DNA from: DASSUW01 sp035717845
GTDB lineage: Bacteria; Actinomycetota; Thermoleophilia; Solirubrobacterales; Solirubrobacteraceae
Direction of reading: 5' to 3'
DNA length: 20,006 nucleotides
Assembly: GCA_035717845.1 (NCBI GenBank)
Contig: DASTIC010000001.1
Coordinates: 1 to 20,006 of the forward strand
Shown here: positions 8,901-14,674 of the stretch, piece by piece
Position numbering within the stretch: position 1 is the stretch's first letter
How the letters are laid out: the number at the start of each line of letters is the position of its first letter
Notes under the pieces: generated by a model
The model's input: the letters and a program-made list of their open reading frames with translations, nothing else
Databases searched by the model: none
What the model was told of the DNA's origin: nothing
Program-made: the position numbers and the translations under genes

Positions 8901-10783
8901 GTCGGCGCGCCACCGGTGCCCAGCGCCGGATGGCGCGGGTCGGTCTCGGTGTAGCCGATCCACGCCGGCGCGGGCTGCGCCGGCGGCAGGGTGGTCAGGC
9001 CCGTGTTGTTGGGCGAGTTGTTGACCGGCGCGGCGCAGTTGAACTTGGGCCCCGATTGGCCGGTCGCGAAGTCGTAGTCGTTGTAGGGCACGTTGTCGCG
9101 CACGCAGTAGGGCCAGCCGTAGAAGCCGGGCTCGTCGACCACGTTGAACTCGACGCTGCCCTGCGGGCCGCGGTTGGGGTTCGTCGTACCGGCGTCCGGG
9201 CCGTAGTCGCCCAGCAGCACCACGCCCGTCTTCGGGTCGACGGTGATCCGGAACGGGTTGCGGAAGCCCATCGCGTAGATCTCGGGCCGCGTGTTGGCCG
9301 TCCCGACCGGGAACATGTTGCCGGCCGGGATCGTGTATGTCGTGCCCACGCCGGGGGCGCCGGTGGCGTTCGGGATCGGCACGATGTGCAGCAGCTTGCC
9401 GTTGAGGTTGTTCGTGTTCGCCGCTGTGCGCTGGGCGTCCCAGAACTCGCGCCCGGGGCGCTCGTCGATCGGCGTGTAGCCGTCGGAGGCGAACGGGTTC
9501 GTGTTGTCGCCGACCGAGATGAAGAGGCTGCCGTCGAGCCCGAAGGCCAGCGAGCCGGAGGAGTGGCAGCACTGCTCGCGCTGGGCCTGCCAGGTGAAGA
9601 TGATCTGCTCCGACGAGAGCGCGATCGTGTTGTTCGCACCGACAGTGAAGCGCGAGACGCGCGTCTCGTTGGTGGGCGTGATCGGCGTGTAGGTCACGTA
9701 CAGGTGGGCCGAGGTGTCGAAGTCGGGCGCGAGCTGGATGCCCATCAGCCCGTTCTCCTGCACGCTCGACACAGGGATCGTCCCCGCGGTCGTGACGCCG
9801 CCGGTCGCCGGGTTATAGACGTTGATCTGGCCCGTGATCCGCTCGACGTAGAACACGCGCCCGTCGGACGCGATGTCGAGCTCCATCGGGCTCTCTGTGT
9901 CGTCGTCGATCGTGACGATCTCGAAGTCGCTGCCGCTCGGCTCGTCCTTCTCCCGGGCGGGACCGCAATCAGAGGCCACAGCGCCGGTGACGGTCTGGAG
10001 GCCGCCGAGGATGTGCCGGCGGAAGTCGGCCTCGCTGAACGAGCCCTGGGTGTGTCCCATGCCCGTGTACCAGACGTGGCCCCCGTCGAACGTCGAGCAC
10101 CACGAGATCGGGTGGTCGTCGGCAGCTGCGGAGTCGTCCTGCTCGTCGTACGTGCCCTCGTCGACGGTGGCGAGGACGTGGACGTCGCTCGTCCGCGGGC
10201 TGTAGTCGGCCCCGCCGCCGTTCACGCGCGGGGGATTGGCCGGCGACTGGTAGTTGTACCACTCGTCCGTCCGGCTCCAGCTGGCCGGCAGACCGGTCGT
10301 GGAGGGCTCGTCGGTGTCCTCGATGTTGACGGTGGCGGTCGGCGTGCCGGGCGGATGGCTCTTGAAGTAGCCGCCCAGCATGTCGCCGTACCAGGACCAC
10401 TCGTACTCGGTGTCGGCCGCGGCGTGGATGCCCACGTAACCGTTGCCCGCCTGGATGTAGCGCTCGAACGCGTCCTCCTGGGCGTCGGTGAGCACGTTGC
10501 CGGTGGTGGAGAGGAAGACCACCGCGTCGTACTGGGCCAGGTTCGCGTCGGTGAACTGCGCTCCGTCCTCCGTCGCGTCGACGTCGAAGCCGTTGGCGGC
10601 GCCGAGCGCTTCGATCGCGGCGATCCCCTGGGGGATGGAGTCGTGGCGGAAGCCGGCGGTCTTGGAGAAGACGAGGACCTTCTCGAGCGGGCCGGCCTCC
10701 TGCGCGGGCGCGACGCTTGCGGTGAACAGACCGGCGAGCAGCGTGCCGACCACGGCCAGCAGCACAAACGTCCTCCGACGCAT
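2951..10783 (-). CDS. Giant secreted protein: ThuA, PQQ-type sugar dehydrogenase, CBM6-like, four ConA-like repeats, second ThuA, PKD domains
   Basis: A 2610-residue exported protein. I chose the ATG at 10783 because GGGGGGAG lies about 6 bases upstream and a signal peptide (RRR, hydrophobic core, APA at 25-27) begins there; an upstream in-frame start would add 29 non-signal-like residues. Approximate domains: ThuA 33-266; glucose/sorbosone dehydrogenase-like propeller 285-724; PKD 727-811; an Ig/PKD-like stretch to 915; CBM6-like 920-1065; PKD 1070-1158; four concanavalin-like (GH43_C2/DUF1349-type) repeats 1160-1364, 1380-1573, 1583-1784 and 1795-1996, with a run of about nine Gly between the first two; PKD 2003-2091; second ThuA 2098-2331; three PKD 2346-2608. 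It has no sortase motif or terminal membrane anchor, so it is probably released or bound to glycan. The role is inferred to be extracellular oxidation or modification of sugars; the substrate is unknown. xylA follows by 10 bp. Confidence 0.9.
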   Translation of the reverse strand: MRRRTFVLLAVVGTLLAGLFTASVAPAQEAGPLEKVLVFSKTAGFRHDSIPQGIAAIEALGAANGFDVDATEDGAQFTDANLAQYDAVVFLSTTGNVLTDAQEDAFERYIQAGNGYVGIHAAADTEYEWSWYGDMLGGYFKSHPPGTPTATVNIEDTDEPSTTGLPASWSRTDEWYNYQSPANPPRVNGGGADYSPRTSDVHVLATVDEGTYDEQDDSAAADDHPISWCSTFDGGHVWYTGMGHTQGSFSEADFRRHILGGLQTVTGAVASDCGPAREKDEPSGSDFEIVTIDDDTESPMELDIASDGRVFYVERITGQINVYNPATGGVTTAGTIPVSSVQENGLMGIQLAPDFDTSAHLYVTYTPITPTNETRVSRFTVGANNTIALSSEQIIFTWQAQREQCCHSSGSLAFGLDGSLFISVGDNTNPFASDGYTPIDERPGREFWDAQRTAANTNNLNGKLLHIVPIPNATGAPGVGTTYTIPAGNMFPVGTANTRPEIYAMGFRNPFRITVDPKTGVVLLGDYGPDAGTTNPNRGPQGSVEFNVVDEPGFYGWPYCVRDNVPYNDYDFATGQSGPKFNCAAPVNNSPNNTGLTTLPPAQPAPAWIGYTETDPRHPALGTGGAPTGGPRYSFDPNLDSETKFPAFYDGLWFNGEWNNGWLKTFSLAGDEISEVSFAPWMDTFKRPMDIEFGPDGSLYMIDWGTGFGGNNLDSGIYRIDYVVGARRPVATATATPDSGPTPLDVQFSSTGSHDPDGTAVTYSWNFGDGTTSTEANPQHRYSTAGTYNVVLTVTDEAGQTGTDTVQVVAGNTRPTVELVIPEDGQFADFGETVPYEVRVTDPEDGTIDCNRVTLNIQLGHDDHAHGLGQQTGCSGTFQTETDGGHGANANIFTSLVVTYTDGGSGGAGALTGRDEAVLQPKTKQAEFYERSGRVAGSTSTGDPGVQKETTSDTGGGQNIGFIESGDYVSYAPTNLKDVRELRFRVASGGDGGNIEVRLDSPTGELVGTSPTITNTGGWQNWTTIAMPIAQPPAGTHELFFVFTHPTSTGGLFNLNWFRAVGKGAAVSEPPEVSATASPNAGTAPLAVTFDGTATDADSQNLTYRWDFGVSGTTDDTSTEQDPTYTYQRAGTYTARFTATDPQGASSTATVQVTVTSAGQCPQDGLRSDEFEGSALNEDRWTVLRPDAENPFNVSNGQLNLPIANGSMYGAGTTAENLIVQELPAGAWEVTAKVAVDELNQNYQQAGLRVWSNDDNWASVHMISAGGNRDFEFIFEDNGNPRNEGADKLGGIPATSPLEYYVRLVSDGTTLRAFYSFDGDTFLPVGRTAPMSAFSEAPAQIGPAALSDQAPNRPMSHFDWIRFNPDEPTGGGGGGGGGTTVTDNFDGTSLGSAWEVVRQDQNLTVGGGTLNIPAQAGDLYGGRNDAKNIVLRGAPTGPWQATAKMRFNGSAQYHQAGMIVYGDDSNFTKFGRIAHTAEGAEKFEFIYENAGTPRNEAADSEQTNLPADFPDDFYVRIVSDGTNITGSYSRDGSAWTPVGRPAPLPANARLGMFAFSNDGTGDPVAAFDSFTLTTGDGGTPTGPSRDDQFDGSSLDKSRWNAIVREDTTGYSVSGGNLTITTQPGDIYSSPNSDPKNFILQSADHAGTDWVIETKIDSRVNGGYGQGGLLAYGDDDNYVKLDPISDAGNTRINRIELRTEVNGTPTGPASDPQVAEGSGTEFWLRLTKTGSSYKGEYSRDGQTWQDAGTVTNAMASPDFGVFAFGPQAEGQGDTVAFDYFTLDGQDSGGPCECVEGAGDEFDGTSLDTAKFNHIVRDDATAYNVSGGALNVTTKNGDIYTAGNSPTAGPFFLQTADHAGADWVIETKVDASTLSGGYEQAGLLAYKDDDNYVKWDVISDDGQTAINRLELRSEVATAIQDPQPQLTPLPANNGTVWLRLTKAGTNYTGEYSFDGEAWTTVGTVPNAMTTPSFGLFTLGVNSGGGTARFDYFEVDGARGCEEPEPENRRPVIDSAAASPTVGYGPLAVNFTAAASDPDAGDEVTYSWDFGDGSPASTEQNPSHTYEEPGEYDAVLTVSDGELTATRTIRVQVLDDADPEARFRVLVFSKTTGFRHDSIDEGHAAIEALGNEHGFQVDHTEDATAFRDTVLTNYDTVVFLSTTGDPLNTTQQRAFERYIQAGGGYTGIHAAADTEYDWNWYGHLVGGYFLSHPPGTPSASIDVEDRTDHATAHLPARWDRVDEWYNYRSPDYQDPEVPDGDYSPRNGGVHVLLTMDEATYEEGDGNDPVADDHPISWCQRYDGGRSWYTGLGHTAASFSEENYLLHILGGIEISAGATGSDECGVPEPGNAAPTVTAAGDPRTGTAPLTVAFSANGSDADGDPLAYSWDFGDGTTSLRQNPDHTFLEPGTYMATVTVRDPQGATGTAAVEIIVKDPPANQPPTVEAAGDPVAGKPPLTVQFSAAGSDPDGDPLSYAWDFGDGARSFLQNPSHTYAAAGTYTATVTVTDSRGATATDTVVVTAGNRAPTVDLQATPTSGTAPLNVTFTATASDPDGDALSYRFDFGEGKPTKPGTSRTATHRYTRAGIYTATVTVTDADGATATDTVQVTVTRR
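2960..3745 (-). repeat. Three tandem PKD-domain coding repeats at the C-terminus
   Basis: Three consecutive units of roughly 83-88 codons share the pattern APTV, GTAPLTVxF, SDxDGDPLxYxWDFGDG, HTF/HTY, GTYxATVTV and a closing beta strand. They encode the C-terminal PKD stalk of the giant protein. The last unit has FDFGEG in place of WDFGDG. PKD domains are usually extracellular spacers or protein/glycan contact modules. Confidence 0.85.
4795..7305 (-). repeat. Four concanavalin-like domain repeats in the giant gene
   Basis: Four units of about 200 codons each begin with an (E/N/Q)F(D/E)G(S/T)-type motif and end with FD(W/S/Y)(I/F). Units 1 and 2 (about 7305-6690 and 6645-6062) resemble each other, for example FIFEDNGNPRNE against FIYENAGTPRNE. 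Units 3 and 4 (about 6035-5430 and 5400-4795) resemble each other, for example ADHAGTDWVIETK against ADHAGADWVIETK and LLAYGDDDNYVK against LLAYKDDDNYVK. This suggests that two separate duplications built the array. The fold is assigned by resemblance to the C-terminal beta-xylosidase (GH43_C2) or DUF1349 group. Confidence 0.75.
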
Positions 10784-10821
10784 ACAGCTCTCCCCCCGAC
10801 ACTCCCGGCGCAGCAGAAGCT

Positions 10822-10852
10822 CCGGACTTAGACCCCTGCCATCACCGGACTT
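10822..10852 (-). repeat. Direct repeat CCGGACTT in the leader of the giant gene
   Basis: CCGGACTT (plus-strand reading) occurs at 10822-10829 and again at 10845-10852, 23 bp apart start to start. Both copies lie between the proposed -10 box and the ATG at 10783, so they would be in the 5' leader. They could be paired sites for a regulator bound downstream of the promoter. No hairpin is evident. The functional meaning is speculative. Confidence 0.35.
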
Positions 10853-10872
10853 TATTTGACTGCCGACCAAAC

Positions 10873-10902
10873 AAATTAGTCGCCGACACCTGCCGGTGTC
10901 AA
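10873..10902 (-). promoter_or_regulatory. Promoter of the giant secreted protein gene
   Basis: On the minus strand a perfect TTGACA (10902-10897) is followed by an 18-bp spacer and TAATTT (10878-10873), a good match to a housekeeping sigma-70 promoter. A start point near 10865 would give a leader of about 80 bases before the ATG at 10783. This AT-rich patch stands out in very GC-rich DNA. The spacer contains a perfect palindrome, listed separately. Confidence 0.65.
10885..10900. promoter_or_regulatory. Palindromic operator candidate inside the promoter
   Basis: GACACC-TGCC-GGTGTC is a perfect 6-bp inverted repeat with a 4-bp centre. It fills most of the spacer and overlaps the last four bases of the -35 box, so a dimeric repressor bound here would block RNA polymerase. 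No regulator gene lies beside it. It could alternatively be a weak hairpin after the Ku gene, but no T-run follows it. Confidence 0.45.
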
Positions 10903-10921
10903 GGGGCCAGTACCCCGATTG

Positions 10922-11797
10922 TCAGGATTTCGATCCGCTGGTGGCGCGCGCCGGCTTCTTGGAGCCGGAGGCCTTCTTCTTCGGCTTCTTACCGTCGCCG
11001 TCCGAGGCCCCGCCGTCGTCCTTGACCGCCGCCAGGCTCGCCTCCAGGGCGGCCATGAGGTCGGGCACCTTGGCCGGGGCCGGCGCCTCCGGCTGGACGG
11101 CGATGTCCTCGCCCGCGGCCTTGCGCTCGATCAGGTCGAGCACCTTGTCGCGGTACTCGTCGCGGTAGCGCGAGGGGTCGAACTCGCTCGACAGCGAGTC
11201 GATCAGCTGCTGAGCCATCTTCAGCTCGCGATCGGAGGCCTTGAGGTCCTTGGCGTCGGGCAGGTCGTCGAGCTCGTCGTGGGGCACGACCTCGTCGTGG
11301 AAGATCATGGTCTCCATCATCAGCAGGTCGCCGGCCGGCCGGATGGCGACCAGCGCCTCCTTGGAGCGGATGACGACGCGGGCGATCGCGACCTTCCCGG
11401 AGGCCTCCATCGCGTTGAGCAGCAGCCCGTAGGCCTTGGCCGCACCCTTGTCCGGCACGAGGTAGTACGGGTGGTCGTAGTAGACCGGGTCGATGTCCTC
11501 GAGGTCCACGAAGTCCTCGATGTCGATCGTCCGCGTGCGCTCGGGATCGAGCGCGTCCAGCTCGTCGGGCGTGATCACGACGTACCGGTCCTTCGTCAGC
11601 TCGAAGCCCTTGACGATCTGCTCGTAGGGCACCTCCTCCCCGGTCTCGGGGTCGACCCGCTTCTGCTGGATCCGGTTGCCCGTCTCCTGGTTGAGCTGGT
11701 TGAACCGCACGGTCTTGCGTGACACCGCGGAGAAGAGCTTCACGGGCACGTTCACCAAGCCGAAGGAGATCGCGCCGCTCCATATCGATCGAGCCAT
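10922..11797 (-). CDS. ku: Ku protein for non-homologous end joining
   Basis: A 291-residue bacterial Ku, a homodimeric ring that binds DNA double-strand ends and recruits LigD. The N-terminus ARSIWSGAISFGLVNVPVKL is diagnostic. The core runs to about residue 255 and includes YYDHPYYLVPDKGAAKAY and PAGDLLMMETM. The C-terminal tail (about 265-291) is rich in Lys, Ser and Ala, as in actinobacterial Ku proteins that use basic tails for DNA binding. The gene starts 33 bp after the methyltransferase on the same strand, with AAGGG just before the ATG. Its ligase partner, LigD, is about 5.5 kb away in the same orientation rather than adjacent. Confidence 0.96.
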   Translation of the reverse strand: MARSIWSGAISFGLVNVPVKLFSAVSRKTVRFNQLNQETGNRIQQKRVDPETGEEVPYEQIVKGFELTKDRYVVITPDELDALDPERTRTIDIEDFVDLEDIDPVYYDHPYYLVPDKGAAKAYGLLLNAMEASGKVAIARVVIRSKEALVAIRPAGDLLMMETMIFHDEVVPHDELDDLPDAKDLKASDRELKMAQQLIDSLSSEFDPSRYRDEYRDKVLDLIERKAAGEDIAVQPEAPAPAKVPDLMAALEASLAAVKDDGGASDGDGKKPKKKASGSKKPARATSGSKS

Positions 11798-11830
11798 GAC
11801 CCTTATTCTGCTACCCAGCGCCGCGCGGCA

Positions 11831-12496
11831 TCAACGCGCGCACGGCGGCTTGCGCCCGCGGACGACCACGACGACCTCCTCGGCGGCCCCCGGCGGGAGC
11901 AGTCCCTGGGCCTCGAGGTGCGCCCGGCGGCCGTTCATGAGCGGCCCGAGCGGGCCCCGCTGGCTCGCCGCGACGGACGCGTCGAGGCCGCCGTCCCGCA
12001 GGGCGGCGAGGGTCGCCTCGGTGCCGAGCAGCGAGGAGTGCACGAGCAGCACCACGCCGCCCGGCCGCAGGTGAGCCTGCGCGGCGGCGCAGATCCGGTC
12101 GAGCAGCGCGCGCCCGTCGCGCCCGGCGTCCCAGGCGCGCCGGAGCCCGCGCGCGGGCAGCGCGTCGGTCGGCGCGGGGACGTAGGGTGGGTTGGAGACG
12201 ATCGCGTCGAACCGCTCGCCGGCGACGGCGGCGAGCAGGTCGCCGCGGCGGGCGCGCACCTCGACACCGTTGAGCGCGGCGTTGAGCCGGATGGCCGCCA
12301 CGGCACGGCGCGAGACGTCGACGGCGGTCACCTCGCGCCCGCCGGCGAGCGCGGCACGCACGGCGAGGGCCCCGCTGCCCGAGCACAGGTCGAGCACCCG
12401 CGCGCCCGCCGGGAGCGGCTCGCGGTCGAGCGCATCGGCCAGCAGCCAGGTGTCGCTGATCGGACGGAAGACGCCGGGGAGTGCCACGAGCCGCAC
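11831..12496 (-). CDS. HemK2/MTQ2-type class I methyltransferase
   Basis: A 221-residue S-adenosylmethionine-dependent methyltransferase. Motif I is VLDLCSGSGALAV (about residues 34-46), the acidic end of strand 2 is VTAVDVS, and the motif IV signature is SNPPYVP. NPPY is typical of enzymes that methylate glutamine side chains (PrmC/HemK) and of some nucleic-acid N-methylases. The short length and lack of an N-terminal PrmC helical domain fit the HemK2/MTQ2-like group seen in actinobacteria. The proposed GTG start at 12496 is 21 bp from the divergent ligase gene; another GTG three codons in is possible. Ku follows after 33 bp, so the two may share a transcript. The substrate is not known. Confidence 0.8.
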   Translation of the reverse strand: MRLVALPGVFRPISDTWLLADALDREPLPAGARVLDLCSGSGALAVRAALAGGREVTAVDVSRRAVAAIRLNAALNGVEVRARRGDLLAAVAGERFDAIVSNPPYVPAPTDALPARGLRRAWDAGRDGRALLDRICAAAQAHLRPGGVVLLVHSSLLGTEATLAALRDGGLDASVAASQRGPLGPLMNGRRAHLEAQGLLPPGAAEEVVVVVRGRKPPCAR

Positions 12497-12506
12497 GGCT
12501 GACGCC

Positions 12507-12512
12507 TACCCT
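12507..12512 (+). promoter_or_regulatory. Candidate -10 box of a leaderless promoter
   Basis: TACCCT fits TANNNT and ends 5 bp before the ATG at 12518, which would place the transcription start on or next to the A of ATG. No Shine-Dalgarno site is visible. The divergent methyltransferase starts only 21 bp away, so its promoter elements must overlap this gene. Pattern-based inference. Confidence 0.4.
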
Positions 12513-12517
12513 CCGCG

Positions 12518-13636
12518 ATGGTGCCCGATGCGCTCCCCACCGCGGCCGGCCTGCGGGCCGCCTTCGACGCGGCGGTGGACGGCACGGTGGGCCTCGAGGA
12601 GGAGCTGATGCTGCTCGACGCCGGCACGCTCGACCTCGCTCCCCGCGCGGTCGAGGTGGTCTCCGCGCTGCCCGGGGACGCGCGCTTCAAGCTCGAGATG
12701 CCGGCCGCCCAACTCGAGATCGTCACGCAGCCGCACCCCACGGTCGCCGCCGCGGCCCGCGAGCTGGCCCGCGCCCGCAGCGACCTCGCGACCGCCGCCG
12801 GAGACGGCCTGCGCGTGGCAGGCGCCGGCGCGCACCCGTTCGCCGCCGGCGTCGGGCCGCTCAACCCGGGTTCGCGCTACGAGGCGATCGGCGCCGAGTA
12901 CGCGACCGTCGCCCGCCGCCAGCTCGTCTTCGGGCTCCACGTCCACGTCGGCGTGCGCGGCGCCGACCGCGCGGTCGCCGTCCACGACGCGCTGCGCTCC
13001 CACCTGCCCGACCTCGCGGCGCTGGCGGCCAACGCGCCGTTCTACGAGGGGGCCGACTCGGGGCTGGCCTCCGTGCGCTCGCGGCTCTCGGGCCTGCTCC
13101 CCCGCCAGGGCGTGCCGCCGGCCCTGGGCTCGATGGAGGGCTACGCCGACGCGCTGGGCTGGGCGGCGTTCGACGATCCGCGGCGCTGGTGGTGGGAGCT
13201 GCGCCTGCACCCCACCTACGGGACCGTGGAGGTCCGCGTGCCGGACACGCAGGTCACGGTCGAGGAGACCGCGGCGATCGCCGAGGTCGTCCACGCGCTC
13301 GTCGGCCGCCTGGCCGCGCGGCACGACGCCGGCGAGGCGCTGCCGGTCGCCGACGCCTGGCGGATCGACCACAACCGCTGGTCGGCGTGCCGCCACGGCG
13401 TCGACGGCGCGATGACCGACGTCGTGACCGGAGTGCGCCGGCCCACCCGCGAGCGGCTCGCGGCGCTCCTCGACGAGCTCGGGGGCTGCCAGGCGGCCCG
13501 CGAGCTGCTGGAGGGAGGCGGGGCCGCGGCCCGCCAGCGCGCGGTGGCGGCCGAGCACGGACTGCGCGGGCTCGTCGCGTGGCTGGCGGACGGATTCGCG
13601 CCCGCACGGGTTTCCTCGGCTCGCGCGCAGGGGTAG
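12518..13636 (+). CDS. Carboxylate-amine ligase of the GCS2/YbdK family
   Basis: A 372-residue member of the glutamate-cysteine ligase type 2 family, which joins a carboxylate to an amine with ATP. GLEEEL at residues 25-30 is the N-terminal metal/ATP motif, KLEMPAAQLEIVT (58-70) is the conserved acidic strand, and GLHVHVGV (139-146) is the family signature. WWWELRLHPTYGTVEVRVPD near 228-247 and a late DHNRW segment also fit. Most YbdK-like proteins have no proven substrate, and weak glutamate-cysteine ligase activity is known for E. coli YbdK, so calling this a glutathione enzyme would overreach. The next gene, a diiron-type oxidase, starts 9 bp after the stop and is probably in the same operon. 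Confidence 0.87.
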   Translation: MVPDALPTAAGLRAAFDAAVDGTVGLEEELMLLDAGTLDLAPRAVEVVSALPGDARFKLEMPAAQLEIVTQPHPTVAAAARELARARSDLATAAGDGLRVAGAGAHPFAAGVGPLNPGSRYEAIGAEYATVARRQLVFGLHVHVGVRGADRAVAVHDALRSHLPDLAALAANAPFYEGADSGLASVRSRLSGLLPRQGVPPALGSMEGYADALGWAAFDDPRRWWWELRLHPTYGTVEVRVPDTQVTVEETAAIAEVVHALVGRLAARHDAGEALPVADAWRIDHNRWSACRHGVDGAMTDVVTGVRRPTRERLAALLDELGGCQAARELLEGGGAAARQRAVAAEHGLRGLVAWLADGFAPARVSSARAQG

Positions 13637-13645
13637 AGCTTTGCG

Positions 13646-14674
13646 GTGACCGCTCTGCCACAGCCGCGCGGCGCCGTCAGCGAGATCCTGCTCGACGCGC
13701 TGACGGGATCCGTCGCGCCGCTGCCGCCCGCCCCGACGGCCGGCACGACCGAGGAGGACGCCCAGCTCGCGCTCTACCTCTGCTACGAGCTGCACTACCG
13801 CGGCCTGCCCGACGTGGACGAGCGGTGGGAGTGGGCGCCGTCGCTGCTCGCCCTGCGCGGCGAGCTCGAGGAGCGCTTCGAGGCCGCCCTGCGCCGCGAC
13901 GTGCCGGTGCCGGACGTCGGCGAGAAGGACATGGACCTCGCGCTGCGCGCGGTCGAGGAGGCGGACGAGGCGCCGTCGCTCTCCCGCCACCTCGAGCGCG
14001 AGGGGACGCTCGAGCAGTACCGCGAGTTCGCCGCCCACCGCTCGGCCTACCAGCTCAAGGAGGCCGATCCGCACTCATGGGCGCTGCCGCGCCTCAGCGG
14101 CCCCCCGAAGGCCGCGATGGTCGAGATCCAGGCCGACGAGTACGGCGGCGGCGACCCCGAGCGCATGCACGCGGCCCTGTTCGCCCGCGCGCTGGACGCG
14201 CTCGGGCTCGACCCGCGCTACGGCGCCTACGTCGACCATCTCCCGGCCGTCACGCTCGCCACGGTCAACCTGATGTCGCTGTTCGGTCTCCACCGGCGGC
14301 TGCGCGGCGCGATCGTCGGCCATCTCGCGCTGTTCGAGATGACGTCCTCGATCCCCAACCGGCGCTACGCCAACGGGCTGCGGCGGCTCGGCCTCGGCGG
14401 CGACGCGCTCGAGTTCTACGACGAGCACGTGGTGGCGGACGCGGTGCACGAGAACGTCGCCGCCGTCGACCTGGCCGGCGGCCTCGCCCGCCAGGCGCCC
14501 GAGCTGGCCGCCGACATCCTGTGGGGCGCCGCCGCCCTGATCGAGCTGGAGGGGCGCTTCGCCCGCCACCTGCTCGAGTCGTGGGCCGCCGGCCGGAGCT
14601 CCCTCCGTCGCCCTATCGAGCCGCCAGCAGCCGCCGCAGGAACCGCTGCGTCTCCGGCTGCCGCGGCCGGCTGA
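13646..14674 (+). CDS. Iron-containing redox enzyme (haem-oxygenase-like diiron family)
   Basis: A 342-residue protein resembling the iron-containing redox enzyme family, which has the helical haem-oxygenase-like fold; characterised relatives are diiron oxidases or oxygenases. Visible elements are LALYLCYELHYRGLP (about 40-54), EIQADEYGGG (about 162-171), LFEMTSSIPNRRY and FYDEHVVADAVHENVA (about 258-273), which hold Glu, His and Asp residues of the kind that bind iron. I cannot assign the individual ligands with certainty. The GTG start lies 9 bp after the ligase gene. The last 20 residues are low-complexity Pro/Ala, and the last 62 bp overlap the convergent ABC ATPase remnant, so the tail may be a chance extension. 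The substrate is unknown; possible reactions include N-oxygenation or oxidative C-C cleavage of a ligase product. Confidence 0.8.
   Translation: MTALPQPRGAVSEILLDALTGSVAPLPPAPTAGTTEEDAQLALYLCYELHYRGLPDVDERWEWAPSLLALRGELEERFEAALRRDVPVPDVGEKDMDLALRAVEEADEAPSLSRHLEREGTLEQYREFAAHRSAYQLKEADPHSWALPRLSGPPKAAMVEIQADEYGGGDPERMHAALFARALDALGLDPRYGAYVDHLPAVTLATVNLMSLFGLHRRLRGAIVGHLALFEMTSSIPNRRYANGLRRLGLGGDALEFYDEHVVADAVHENVAAVDLAGGLARQAPELAADILWGAAALIELEGRFARHLLESWAAGRSSLRRPIEPPAAAAGTAASPAAAAG

Noticed and set aside
8930..10831. A 633-codon open frame on the plus strand
   Set aside because: Antisense shadow of the ThuA and dehydrogenase coding region; no recognisable motif and Arg/Val/Gly-biased composition.
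10784..10870. Earlier in-frame start for the giant protein at 10870
   Set aside because: The 29 added residues precede a good signal peptide, and the strong ribosome binding site fits the ATG at 10783. The upstream start would also overlap the promoter -10 region.
10903..10916. GGGG-N6-CCCC as a terminator after Ku
   Set aside because: Only a 4-bp stem, no T-run, and it abuts the promoter of the giant gene; too weak to call.
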